The position numbers and the translations under genes were made by a program. From Ampelocalamus luodianensis (Eukaryota > Streptophyta > Magnoliopsida > Poales > Poaceae), in NCBI GenBank assembly GCA_036346255.1, contig CM070626.1, positions 15,648,001 through 15,712,000 of the forward strand: DNA of 64,000 bases. Reading direction: 5' to 3'. This document shows, piece by piece, positions 34,201 through 46,292 of the stretch (position 1 is the stretch's first letter; each line of letters opens with the position of its first letter). The notes beneath the pieces are model-generated. The model worked only from the letters and a program-made list of their open reading frames with translations, did no database searches and was not told where the DNA came from.

Positions 34201-36899
34201 CTACAGGGCATAAGCAGGAAACATCTGTGCCTCAGTACTGGGGTTAGTAGTAAAAGACTTGGGAATCCAGTACTGAGTCACACGATGCCGAGGAACAACA
34301 GTAGAAGCAGCAGTAAAATGGTTAAGAGTAAAATCATCAGAATGCACATGAGACACACCTAGACCTCTCCGAATCGACCTACCAAAAGGTCGGTACTCCC
34401 CCTGTCTAGATGCTACCCGTGGTCTCTCCCCATGATATCCTAAACCAGAACGCTGCCTAGAACCTTCAAAGGAGTCAAAGAAATCATCTACAAACCTAGG
34501 CCTATGTCTAGCAGGAAAGACATACTGCTTGTCTCTAGAGACTACAGTAGGTGAAGGAACTCCTCTAATGAACCTCAAAGTACTCATCCTTCCTTTCCTC
34601 TCAACCTTAGCTCTACGGAAGCAGAACACAACAATGTGCCATTCTTCTTGCAGGAGGTGCAATGGTACTTGAACTTTTGAGGGGTCTGACCTATTGAAGT
34701 AGAAACTCCTGTCTTGCTAGAAGAAGTTTGGGCAAAACCTGCAGATCTAAAAACAATCTTAGATGGTTCAAGGGGTTCTACCTCAAACAAGCCACTCTCA
34801 ACAGCTCTCGTGATCTTAGGTGGATGGTTCTTGGAATGCTCTATTGAATTAAAACCTAAGCCACTATTCTTCACACTCACCTTAGATTTATCAAGAATCA
34901 TGTTGAGGTTCTTCTTCCCACCAGTAAATCTCTCAAGAGTATCTTTAAGGTAATCATTTTCTTTGGCTATGTCCTTACATGAAGCACAATTACTAGACTT
35001 GATTGCCTTATCATACTCATCCTTGAGAATAGCTATCTCAACTTTCAATGCCTCACAAGACACACAATAGGAATCCCTAATCCTATTCAACTGTTCCTTA
35101 AATTTATCTCTAAATGCCTCTTGTATCTTATCTACATTCATTTCAATTTCAAGACACAAGATACAAACAAGAAGAGTCAATATCTTTCTTGGATGCGATC
35201 ATGAACATGGATTTTTCAATTTTAGCTTTCTCCTCTAAAGTCTTGTTTAGAGCATCATTCTCTATTGTGAGTTTAAGGCAATTTTCACATGATGCGATCT
35301 AGAATAAAGAACCATTTCATCATCTCTTTCATTTTGATCTTATTATCCTCACAATGAGAGCAAGTATGACTAGGATCAAATTTCTGTAATTCTTTTGTAG
35401 CGCTATTCAATTTTAATTCAAGCAACGCACAGTTTGAACAAGATGAAGGAATAGCATCTACAGGAGTCACATCTAGAGCAATAGCATTCATACAAGAAGG
35501 ACTAGACTTGAGAGATTCAATTTCATCAAGAGCATCTTTTAATTGATTTGTAACAGAGGAATGAATAGTTTGTAGATTGGTCAGATCAAACATCAAGCTA
35601 AGACAAGAATCACAATCATTGGTAGGATTAATAGATTTGAGCCTAACAATTTCTAGGTTCAAGTCTTCAATTATGGTATCCTGTTTCTTTATCTTTTTAG
35701 CTTGCTTCTTCAGTTTTTGTTCAGCAACAACCAAAGCACGTTTCATTTCATTTGGTGATGGACATACCTCGTCGGGATCGCTGAAGAGCTCGTCGTCGTT
35801 GGAGGAGTCGACGTCGTGGTGCCCCGGGCCATGAAGCACATACCGGTGAAATCATGAGTCTTCTTCTTGCCATGGGAGTCATCGTCGTCGTCCTCCGTCC
35901 CCGAGTCCACATCGCTCATATCAACACTCTCGAGAGCGGCAAGGACCCGGCTGACGAACTTGCGATAGTTGGGCTTCTTAGCTTTTGCATCCTTAGCTTG
36001 TGGATGTCTCCGAAAGTCCTTCTCCTCTTTGCCCTTCAGCTTGGGGCACTTGGAGCGAATGTGATTTGGCTCACCACACTCAAAACAAGTGATAGGTCCA
36101 CCTCTCCTCCTATTTCTTACTTTGTTGTATGCTCTCGAGAATCTGGTGGATAGGAGGGCTAAATCATCCTCAGGTATCCTCTCAAGTTGCTCATCGCTCA
36201 TAGAATGCCAAAACCAGACAAAGAAAAACAAGAATCCAAGGAATCAGAAGAACTACCCTTAGATGGGTCGACCACTAAAGCCATCGACTCTGTCTTGGGG
36301 AGACGTGAGATAAAGTCAATCTCATGCGTCTTCAACCTCGAGTAGAGCTTGTCCATGGTAAGCTCACTTATGACAGTGTTGTCATTGATGGAAGTGATTT
36401 TCATCCCCCAAACTCTCACATCAAGATCACCCAAAAGCTGGAGTGCATTCTCGGATTCAGTGAAGACAAGATCCACAGCGCGAAGATCATGCAGAATCTT
36501 GGAGAACCTTCCCCACAACTCATCTAAAGACTCACCAGGCTTTTGCTCGATCTTTGAGTATTCTTTCTTGAGTTGGTTCTGTCTCACTTCCTTGATCGCA
36601 GTAGAACCCTCGTGGTAATCACAAAGAGTCCTCCATATCTCATGAGCATCCCTCAAATGAGCAACACGCTCAAACTCAGATCGACTAAGCCCTTGAATCA
36701 GAAAGTTTCGAGCCTTGCTATTAGCCTCAACATCTGGAGTAATCACATCGTCATCGGTTGGCACAACATATGGATTTTTGACCTTAAGCCAAATAGCGTG
36801 CCCTTGAGCCTCGATGTAGAATTGCATACGAGCCTTCCAGTAAAAAAAATTAGATCCATCAAAGATATGTGGTTTGTTTGCATACTTGTCAGTCGCCAT
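34201..36899 (-). pseudogene. Copia gag (SIRE-like), long, with coiled coil
   Basis: Gag starts at ATG 36899, only about 43 bp inside the primer-binding site. The first 233 codons (36198-36899) hold the DGSNFFYWKARM and LDELWGRFSKILHDL blocks of retrotransposon gag. A frame shift near 36210 leads to a Cys-His knuckle (CFECGEPNHIRSKC, about 36060-36100) in 35743-36231. Then come coiled-coil-rich stretches at 35285-35839 and 34584-35180 with repeated CxxC pairs (for example NCDSCLSL, NCASCKD), and a basic region at 34201-34662. Long coiled-coil gag is usual in SIRE/Maximus-type elements. Several frame breaks disable it. Confidence 0.87.
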
Positions 36900-36941
36900 G
36901 GCTCCAAAGACCGGTTAAGATCTATGAGAAGAGCTAACCGG

Positions 36942-36953
36942 GCTCTGATACCA
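36942..36953 (-). other. Primer-binding site, tRNA-iMet type (SIRE-like)
   Basis: Sense TGGTATCAGAGC begins two bases from the 5' LTR, which starts on the plus strand at 36956. Confidence 0.92.
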
Positions 36954-36955
36954 AT

Positions 36956-38693
36956 TGTAGGACCAGAAAGGCGACTAGAGGGGGGTAAATAGGAGCTTAA
37001 CCAAAATTTTCTTTTAAGATTAGATTCAACACAAATTTCACTCCAATAGCTATGAGAGTTATGAAGATCAATAGATAAACACAGTGGAAGACTTATGTTG
37101 AATTCCTTCAAACCCCGTAAGAAACAATCGAAACACAATTTTTGATCGATGAACAGTCTTTGGTGAGCAGATGAACAGAGTCGCCGATCGCTATAGGAGC
37201 GTCGATCAGACGGGCGGTCGACCGCTACAGGAGCGGTCAGACCGGTGAATAGTAAAATCAGGACAGAACGCGAATTTCAGCACTATTTCAAAAACGAAAA
37301 TTGATCTAACTTTTGATCTACACGGCCAAACTTGACCAAATTTGGAACACACCTTCCTAAGGATATTAGGAACCTATTCCATGCAACGATCGAGCAGATC
37401 CATGTCAAAGTTTAGATCTTTTTCAGTTTTGCCGAAGGAAGGTTCAAAACCGAGCAAAAATGAAAAACATGATCTAAAACTTGCTCGTGGGAGATTGATG
37501 ATCTTGATGATCCTAGATATGTTCCCACACGTCACAGCAAGGTAGAAGAGGGCAAGAGATCAACCAAAAACCAAAGAATTAAAGATGGGCTCAAAATCAC
37601 AAAACAAGAATGAAGAACACAAAGAGACGCATCTTTGGGAAATCATCCATAGATTGATTAGTGATTGTTGCTGGTTACAGCCACTCTCTCAAGGAGGACA
37701 AGAGTTCAATCCAAGAGCACACAATCAACTCATCTCCCTAGAACACTAAGCCTCTCTCTTTCTCTCTAAGTCCCTAAAACCAAACTAGGGTTTACAAATG
37801 AAGTGCTTGGGGTGGCTTGTCCAGCACACCCTCTATTTATAGAGAGGCCTAGCTTCTAGAAGAGTTTCTCTAATGGGCTCCCGTTAAGGCCCAATATGAA
37901 CGGGACACTTACGCACGCTTTTTAAAGCGCCGAGACCATCATCTCTAGACCTAAACCACTTCACCTTGCGCCGTCCCGCGCCGTGGTTTAGCTATATGTC
38001 ACAAAGCCGGTATTTGGTGAAATTACCAAAATACCCCTTCTCGATCCTTCTCCGAAGACCGAGTCCAATCCAATCGAAGCAAACGCCTGCTCCGCCACGT
38101 GTAGGTTGATCAACGGCTCTCATCATGTCGGCAAGTCTCTCCCGTCCAGATCCCTCCGGAACCACCAAGGCACTTGCACCACCCCCGCGCCGCTTGATCA
38201 ACCCGTCGCACCGAACTGCCCGTTCGGTCATCCTCGTCCATTCTGCGCCACGCTTGAGCCACTTGACCTCACCCGGCATCCATGATCATTCTGGACCTCA
38301 GCTCTCCAAGCTTAGTCCCGATCTTCTCGCCGTTGACCGTCAGTGACCTTCAAGACACCTGCACATCAATAGACAGAGAAATCGTCTCCGGGAACAAGTT
38401 CTTCACAACTTGACCCACGTTAGTGAAACCATGCAATATGCAACACATATACAAAGATAAACATGGATATGACTTAACTCAAAACCAATTAGCCAATCAA
38501 ATCAACATTCAGCACAAAACCGGTCAGACCGCCATTCAATGGCGGTCGATCGCTTCGACGCCTTCCACGGCCGATCGCTGAACTCGATAACCTTTGAACA
38601 TTTGCCGAAAACACGAGAAATAACAAACCAAAAGTGTCATTATCAATTGTAACATCATCTTAATATCGTGCACATATCCTCATGATATCCACA
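36956..38693 (-). repeat. 5' LTR of the SIRE-like element
   Basis: It matches 29107-30822. It is longer mainly at 37180-37240, where a GC-rich patch with repeated gcggtcgaccgc-type palindromic words is expanded. A second variable patch is at about 38515-38590. Confidence 0.95.
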
Positions 38694-39318
38694 CATTACA
38701 TTGGCTTGGGCCAAAGCCTAATGAATCACGAACTCAGCACACATCAGCATGCTCCTATCTCGAACATCAGCCACTGAATCCACTAAAATATAGTAAACAT
38801 AGCCTCGATCGTAATTGTCAGTAGTTGTCCAGTACAGTACCTGCTGGAACCAAGTGACCTCTGATCTGAAGTCTAAAGAGAGGCCCTGCAATTGACTCAG
38901 CTAACGCACGGGCTGATCGAGCTAGCCGAAAGATGGATGTGCATGCCTGCACTTTGATGCTGCGTGTCAGATTGCAAATAAAACCTTTAATCCTGTACTG
39001 CTGCCAATAGTTTACGACGCCAAATGGCTAAAGATCGAGAAGGACGAGGCAAATGGACGCAACTCGTGCAGCCATAATAATTAGACTTATCTGCGGTTCG
39101 CTGTCAGTCGAGTTCTAAACCGCTACCGAACAGTTCCCAGGATAAGCTTCCCTTTCTCGTGGGGGTTGGTTGATGAAATGCTAAATCAGCAGTTAATTTC
39201 TCTGGAAGTCAACGAGTACCTAACAGATGTGTCACAGGAGTAGCCTTCCGATGTGAGGTTTTGGACGCTTGCGGTCATCCGCTCTGCCGACGGCACATGG
39301 GAGCACAGAGCTCCAAAC
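38694..39318. other. Flanking host sequence, possible terminal exon
   Basis: Most of this interval is unremarkable. An open tail runs in frame with ATG 39178 to TAG 39241-39243 and extends upstream to about 39105 without a stop, with a possible acceptor cag at 39138-39140. I cannot name a family, so a gene is not called. The last five bases, caaac, are the TSD of the next element. Confidence 0.35.
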
Positions 39319-39580
39319 TGTTGAGGAACCGTCGCTGGCGAGTCCAGTCCGAACGATTACCTCGTATATAAAATCAAGAATCGTAAGAACGATGCAAGAA
39401 CACAAGAACACAACAATAGATGAAACACAGGTATGAGAGGGGACTGCAGGCTGCTCTTTATTGCTCTTCCAATAATGAATTGTGTACATGATTTGGGGGG
39501 GTCCCCTCTCCTATTTATAGTCTCTGATGAGATGAGGTGCCCACCGGACCTGCACTCTGGCCGGGCCCGGTTTCCTAATA
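39319..39580 (-). repeat. 3' LTR of the short-LTR Copia
   Basis: Plus-strand start tgttgaggaaccgtc and end tttcctaata. A TATA block (ctatttatag on plus) is at about 39512. The adjacent ctcccccttggg is the polypurine tract in sense orientation. Confidence 0.94.
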
Positions 39581-39822
39581 CTCCCCCTTGGGCTCTCATC
39601 CTTCATATCCATGCCTCGCTAAAACTCCATAAAAACCCAGTGGAAAAAATTTGGAGAAAGAGTACATGTATCATGTTCTGCTATGTCGCACGAATTGCCT
39701 CATTAAAAACCTTAACCGAGAAACTTCAGGAAAAACTCGTCAAGGGAAAAAGAGTACAATTCACCCAATTTATTTAATCTCCAGGATTTGCTCTTTGGGT
39801 ACTCGATCTTCGTAATCAAGCT

Positions 39823-42800
39823 TTAGTAATGAGTTTGTGAAGGTTCTCCCCCTGAATTCTGCACTTCTCTAAGTCTTATCATTCCAATTCCACGTACGCA
39901 CCTTTCAAAGCTAGATGCTGGAAGTGACTTAGTGAACAAATCTGCAAGATTTTCACATGACTTAGTATGCAGTACCTTAATTTCGTCCATCTTTTGCATT
40001 TCATGAGCATAGAAGAACTTGGGGTTGATATGCTTTGTGAGAGGACTCTTCACATAACCCATCTGCACTTGTGCAACACAAGCTGCATTATCTTCATAGA
40101 TAATAGTGGGGGTTTGTGCGGTATTCAATCCACATGACTGCTGGATGTGGTGAATCATCCGCCGAAGCCAAGAGCATTCCCGTGCGGCCTCGTATAGTGC
40201 TATAATTTCTGAGTGGTTCGTCGAAGTTGATACCAAACTCTGCTTCGATGATTTCCATGAAATTGCAGTTCCACCACACAGGAATACATAGCCTGTTTGC
40301 GACTTAGCTGTATGCGGGTCTGACAAGTACCCAGCATCTGCATAGCCAGTCATTGTAAGGTCCTGGTTCTTTCTGTAGAACAGGCCAAGATCTTTACTTC
40401 CTTGGAGGTATCGGAAGACATCCTTTATTCCCTGCCAATGCCTTTTGGTAGGTTCTGCACTATACCTTGCTAAGAGATTCACTGCGAAAGCAATGTCCGG
40501 TCTAGTGCAGTTTGCTAAATACATGAGTGCTCCAACTGCGCTCAAGTATGGGAATTCCGGTCCCAGGACTTCCTCCCCCTCTTCTTTAGGTCTGAACAGG
40601 TCCTTGTCTTGCTGCAAGGATCTCCCGATCATTGGCACTTTTGAAGGATATGTCTTTTCAAAGCCGAACCTTTCCAACACCTTCTGAGTGTAGGTTGACT
40701 GATGTACTAAAATCCCTTCAGGGGTATGCTCAAGCTGCAAGCCTAGGCAATATTTGGTTTTACCCAGATCTTTCATTTGAACTCGACTCGTGTAAGATCT
40801 TGCTTTTCCAATATCTTCTAAAGTCCCGATGATATTCAGATCATCTACATATACTGAGATTATACAGAATCCATCCTGGGATCGCCGTATAAACACACAG
40901 GGACAATCCTCACTGTTCGTGTAGCCTTTCTTGCAGAGAAAGTCGCTTAGGCGATTATACCACATCCTGCCTGATTGCTTCAGTCCATACAGTGACTTTC
41001 TGAGTTGCACACTGTATAGATTTCTATTTGCTCTGTCTTGGTTCGGGTACAGGATACCTTCAGGTACCTTCATATAAATTTCTCAATCCAAGTTCCCATA
41101 AAGGTATGCAGTTACCACATCCATCAATTTCATTTCCAAATTCAGATTTATGCCATTGAGATTAAATATCTAAAGGTAGTTCCGCCATGACCGGAATAGG
41201 TTTCTTCATAATCGACTCTGGTCTTTGAGTGAAACCTTGTGCAACAAGTCTTGCTTTATATCTTACAACTTCATTTCTTTCATTTCTCTTTCGAACAAAT
41301 ACCCATTTATGCCCTACATGTTGCACATGAGGAGGTGTGCGGCTTACAGGCCCAAATACCTCTCTTTTATTCAGAGATATTAATTCTGCTTCTATTGTCT
41401 TTTTCCAATCTTTCCAATCTGATCTTTTCTTGCATTCAGCGAGCGATGCAGGCTCTGGATCAAGATCAATGATTGTGGCAATTTTCTTTGCAAAATAAAT
41501 ATCGACATTAGCTGTTGCTCTATTCATAGATTCTCCCGTGGTCACATAATTTATAGCTATTTCTTCATGGGGCAGTTCTGCTAATGCTTCTACTTGTTCA
41601 CCGCTGCTTTCAATTGCGGGGGCAAGTCCCTTTAGTTTTTCAGCTCCGATGTGTGCGCACACATCCATGCTGATGTCTCCCTTCATGGGGATATTCAATT
41701 CTGGTATGCCTTTCCTGAAGGTTCCATACCGATGCCAGGTCTCAACTGGCTCCCCTTCTAGTTCTGGGGCACTTCGGTGATCGGCTGTGTCAAGTTCTTC
41801 TTATCCTTTTTCACCAGGCGTCCCCGGTTACTTCGGATTCGAAGGACCGGAGTTCTCATCCTTTTATTCTGAGGCCTCTGGACGGGATTAGGGATACCTT
41901 CAATGGTATTTCAACCCTCTCCGGTGCATTGCTTGCAGGCAAATGCTACTTATTCACGCTCTTCAAATCACTAAAGTAGTTTGACAGTTGATTCGCTAAT
42001 ACTTGCAAATCAATTATCTTCTGGACTTCAATTGTCTTCTAGACTTCAATTCAATTATCTTCGGATCGCAATTATCTTCTGGACTTCTCTATTTGCTTCA
42101 CTAGTGCTCGGGTCATATGCATAGATTTCAATTATCTTCTGGACTTCAAATGCCTTCTAGACTTCAATTATTTCCCGACATTATTATCAAGGGTTGATTT
42201 CCTCCCCCTAATGACGGGAAACTAATCTCATCTGATATACTATCAACGAATCGGGCATTATGCAAATCTCCAGTCATAGGGTTCAAACACTTGATTATGG
42301 ATGCTGTCTCATAACCAATGTATATCCCAGACTTTCGGAGAAGACCCATTGCAGTTCGTTGCGGTGATGGTATAGGTACATAAACCTTACGACCAAATCT
42401 GCGAAGATGAGTAGTTTTCGGTGCTGACCCTTGCGCTAGTTGCATAGGTGGATGGATGTTATAAGCCGACGGTCTAAAATTGATGAGAGCTGCTGCGAGC
42501 AGGACTGCGTGTCCCCAACATATAGTTGGTAAATTACAATTCTTCAAAGTTCTGCTAGTCCATTCTGGGTGTGGATATGCGGTATAGAATGCTCAACTTT
42601 TAATTCCCATTTTCATGCAATAATCATCAAATGCTTTCAAAGTAAATTCTCCGGCGTTGTCCATTCAGGTGGACTTCATATGATGATCAGGGAAAATATT
42701 TCTAATTTAATTATCTGCGAGATTGGCTTTGCAAAAGCATAGTTTCTCGTAGACAATAAATATACGTGCGACCATTCCGAGGAAGCATCGATGAGCACTA

Positions 42801-43544
42801 TAAAATACCTAATTGACCCTTACAGGGGCTGTATAGGACCGCAAATGTCTCCCTGGATACGGTCCAGGAATGCAGGGACTTCATCCTTCGCTTTCAGAGC
42901 GAAAGGTCTAGTAATTAATTTCCCGGTGGCACATGCAGGGCACACAAAATCTTCCTGATTCGGGAAATTCTTTATATTCATATTATGTCCCTATGAATTG
43001 TTAATTATATCTCTCATTATCCTAAGACCTGGGCGGTATAATCTATCGTGCCAGAGATAGAAAAGTTTAGAGCTTCTAAATTCGATTTTCAAGGCAGTAT
43101 AGGCTGCAGGTGCCTTAAAATTAGTGTAGTATAGCCCAGTTTCATATGAAGGAAGATATTCTAATGCTATTTTTCACTTTCTTCACGCTTTGTAATGAGC
43201 AGGTATTCTGTACCGTACTCTTCTTCAGTCTCTACATGGAAACTGTTAGCGCAAATATCCTTAAGAGTTCTAGTCGATTCTAGGTACAACAAGTCTTCTT
43301 CAATGACCAAAGTTGTGCCCGTTGGGAGTACAATTATGGCCCTTCCTGAGCCTATTATACAAGTATCGCTGTCTGCGATTGTCGTAAGACTACTAGCATT
43401 CCTGCTGATTGACTGGAAAAATTCCGTTTCTCTCAGGATGGTATTCGTTGTGCCGCTACATGCTAAGCACACTTCCTCCAAAGGGCGCCACACACGTTCT
43501 AATATAATGTACTTTATTAATATGTAGCAGAAAGCAAGCAACAC
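39823..43544 (-). pseudogene. Copia pol: integrase, RT and RNase H, partly open
   Basis: The 3' part, 39823-41073, is open for 416 codons: RT with YVDD at residues 75-78 and RNase H with GYADA (Asp246), Glu289 and EDNA (Asp328), ending after a KSCENLADLFTKSLP motif. The N-terminal RT block is in another stretch, 41162-41698 (KWVFVRKRNERNEVVRYKARLVAQGFTQ). Integrase is split: its C-terminal part is at 42164-42547 (RRFGRKVYVPIP, GIYIGYE) and a decayed DNAGEFT block is at about 42640-42670. The post-protease region is at 43167-43544. The stretch 41700-42160 is scrambled, with short repeats of the word attatcttctggact. Confidence 0.9.
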
Positions 43545-43735
43545 ATAAATAAAATACTTCAGATATCAGAACGTAACTTGCTATTATAAAGACGGGAAAA
43601 TAAGTCTTGCAGGACTCATAATAAGAATTTAATGCTTTGCTCTTCTAGAGCTTGCAACCATTATTCAATAATTCAAAGTTCTGCTTCAATTACAAACTGC
43701 GAGTTTCTATAAAATATCCGAGTGCCATGCGTGCA

Positions 43736-44460
43736 CTAGATCGAATCGACGAAGTATTCAGGAACTTCTGCCTCAATCTGCTCCATGGTGATCTTCTCAT
43801 CTTGGGCAACTACGACTGCGGGCGTAGCAATGTCCAAAGGAGGGTTGATGGGGGCTGCTATTGGGCTGTCCACATCCATAGGTGCAGCTAATGGATGTGG
43901 ACCCTCTATGCCTGCAATGGCGAGGTTTGCCACATGCTGTTTATTTGCCCTTCTTCTTAGACTGAAAATCATCAATAACGTGCGACTCATGACCTTACTC
44001 TTCTTGCTCCTCTCATTCGTGAGAGGTTTCATCACCTTGTAGCTACTAGCAGTGGTTTCGTGGCCAACATTGCTACTAGGTGGCTGCGAGCTGTAGTTCT
44101 TTCTTAGAACATTATCTTGAGCTTTCGCAACTTGCATGATGTCAATTAATTCGGCATACTTCATGTAGCCGTCTTGACGATAGTTGCGTGCGGATTACAC
44201 CGCATTTGGGTGAAAGGTAGAAAGTCTTATCAATCTTATGCTCATCCGTGATTACATTACCACGGAATTGAAGACTGATACAAATTTTATACAAATCCGC
44301 CATCTTTGGTCGATTCTTGAACTCGATTCGTGATGCCAGTCATTTTCATATTCATGCCAAAATTCATGAGATTACTGCTGGTAATTTGTGTAAGATGGTT
44401 GCAAAATTCTCATAATGCTATCCGAACTTCCAGTTCATGATCCCGTATTTTTCTATACAT
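43736..44460 (-). pseudogene. Copia gag C-terminal part
   Basis: The open stretch 43736-44164 starts KYAELIDIMQVAKAQDNVLRKN, typical of the C-terminal gag helix of this Copia group, followed by a basic and then Pro/Ala/Asp-rich segment. Upstream to about 44460 the reading is broken, though gag-like sequence continues. The CCHC knuckle is not visible here. Confidence 0.7.
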
Positions 44461-46016
44461 TTTCATGATTTACTGTTATTTTCAATGATTAAAAGCAATA
44501 TATACAATTACAGATAATCAAAACAGTAAATAAATTGCATAGAAATAACAATAACAAGAATAAATATGCTTCAAAATGCAAAATTATGCAAAAATTTGGA
44601 TTCCCGGGGCCTTTTTCTGCTGGAAAATGATTTTTCGGTGAAAACTGCAAGTTTCAGGGGTTAACATGCGAAATCTCAGTTCTGAGAGAAATTTACGCGT
44701 AATTTCCATTTTCTGAGGGGTTATTCTGCTAGAATTTCTTTATCCCAGAAATTTCTCATAATTTTCAGAATTTATGAGGATTTATTTGCAAATTTTCAGT
44801 TCTTAGAAAATGTTACGTAATTTCAGATAACCGAGGGGCCCTTGTGCAAAACTTCCTTTTCTTTTCATTGTTTTCCGTACGCTCCCTTTTTCTTTCTTGG
44901 GGTCATTTCATTCACAACCCATTTAGCCTTTTCTTTTGGCCCATGACGCTTGGGTTAAAACTCACGGGTGATTGGGCTTTTCCCGAGGCCATAGCTGCCA
45001 GCCGGCCTTTTTGGACCTACCACAGCCAGAGCAAAAAGGGTCTTCGTAGGTTTTCCCTGTCTCCTATTCAAGGAAGTGGCGGCGGCTTCACGTGGGTGGC
45101 GGCCGGGCGCAGCAAGCGGCGTTGCAACGCCGCGGGTGGCGCGGGAGCTGTGGCTGCGCGCAATGTGGTTGGCCGGCCGGGCGGCTTCATGCCGTTCCCG
45201 AGCGGTGGCGGCTTCATGCCATAGGGAGGCGGCACTGCGGGCGCCGGCGGGAGCGCTTCACGGCGCGGTGGCACGGTCACCGCGGGCGGCGGTGCCGGCG
45301 CGACGTCTGGCCGGGCGCCGCCGCCGCGCGGCGAAGCGGGCCGAGCGTAGTGGCGCGTCGGTTGCTGGTAGACCGGGTGCGGCGACGCCGTTGGCTGCCG
45401 GCCGAGCGGCGACCCTCCCCTCCTTGCTCCCTCCTTGTCGTCGGTGATGTATGGCCGGCGACCGTTCCATGCCGGCGGAGCCGCTGCGGGCGGTGGCCGC
45501 TTCATGCGGCACCATCTTGGTGGCGGCGCGACTGCCAAGCCGCGCGCGCTTGACGCCCCTTTTTTGTTCTCGTTCATTCATGCATATGTATGCGATGCAA
45601 TGTAATGAATTATGGGATTGCAATGGAGGCGCGGCTTCATACCGACATGTGCATGCTTGCCGCGTGTTAGCGGCGTGGCTCTGTCGTTGCCTCCGTGGCG
45701 ATGCGTGGTGGTGGACTATGCCGACCGGTAACGTATCGCGGAGGTAGTGACGCCGCAAAGGTGGTGCGCGACATGGTGCCTTTCATGCGATTGCATATAC
45801 AACCTACGATACAATCATCATCTACTCTTTCATGCAATCCACCGATCGGCTTGGCCGGCGACTTCAAGTCGGCTCGCGGTAGATTAGAGCGGATTTGCAC
45901 CGTAGGAAACCAATCTAGAAAGCAACAATTGCAAAAATTGAAAGCGATCTAGAAAACGATTCAATCTACGAGTGTCGTTCATCGACGGTTACCTTTTCGA
46001 TGCGAGGAGAGTCGAT
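44461..46016 (-). other. 5' leader of the short-LTR Copia with GC-rich block
   Basis: The interval 44461-44850 is AT-rich with repeated ttctcag/gaaattt words. The interval 45060-45560 is strongly GC- and CpG-rich and carries five copies of a ggcggcttcatgcc-like word. In sense it is open for 169 codons (45068-45577), with a Pro/Arg/Ala-rich product containing repeated GMKPP units. No known domain is seen. Because a related relic (53290-53820) has a GC-rich block in the same place, this is probably a structural leader region rather than a gene. Confidence 0.6.
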
Positions 46017-46029
46017 CGTGCTGATAACG
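46017..46029 (-). other. Primer-binding site, unusual type
   Basis: The plus strand reads cgtgctgataacg, directly against the 5' LTR. This does not match the 3' end of tRNA-iMet. It matches, with one difference, the anticodon arm of plant tRNA-Ile (cgtgctaataacg), suggesting an internal tRNA fragment as primer. The tRNA match is from memory and should be treated as inference. Confidence 0.6.
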
Positions 46030-46292
46030 TGTTGAGGAACCGTCGCTGGCGAGTCCAGTCCGAACGATTACCTCGTATATAAAATCAAGAATCGTAAGAA
46101 CGATGCAAGAACACAAGAACACAACAATAGATGAAACACAGGTATGAGAGGGGACTGCAGGCTGCTCTTTATTGCTCTTCCAATAATGAATTGTGTACAT
46201 GATTTGGGGGGGTCCCCTCTCCTATTTATAGTCTACAGTAGATGAGGTGCCCACCCGGACCCGGACTCCTGGCTGGGCCCGGTTTCCTAATA
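46030..46292 (-). repeat. 5' LTR of the short-LTR Copia
   Basis: It matches 39319-39580 apart from a few small changes near 46234-46265. TSD caaac follows at 46293-46297. Confidence 0.94.

Larger units (their letters stand above)
29107..38693 (-). mobile_element. SIRE-like Copia retrotransposon, pol-deleted
   Basis: LTRs of 1716 bp (29107-30822) and 1738 bp (36956-38693) flank an internal region read on the minus strand. The perfect 5-bp TSD catta is at 29102-29106 and 38694-38698. The primer-binding site abuts the right LTR and a GGGGGA tract abuts the left LTR. Gag is long with a Cys-His knuckle and a coiled-coil extension, as in SIRE/Maximus elements. RT stops after its N-terminal block and RNase H is missing, so this copy cannot move by itself. 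LTRs differ mainly in small GC-rich patches. Confidence 0.95.
39319..46292 (-). mobile_element. Copia retrotransposon with short LTRs and TA...CA ends
   Basis: LTRs of 262 bp (39319-39580) and 263 bp (46030-46292) flank a 6.4-kb interior on the minus strand. The perfect TSD caaac is at 39314-39318 and 46293-46297. The sense LTR starts TATTAGG and ends CAACA, so the usual TG is replaced by TA in both copies. Order from the 5' end is primer-binding site, GC-rich leader, gag, protease region, integrase, RT, RNase H. RT-RNase H is largely open (416 codons), while gag and integrase are broken. LTR copies are nearly identical, so insertion is recent. The lineage within Copia is not assigned. Confidence 0.95.

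Noticed and set aside
45068..45577. 169-codon Pro/Arg-rich frame as a host gene
   Set aside because: It lies in the leader of a Copia element in sense orientation with simple repeats and no domain, and overlapping frames are equally open on the other strand.
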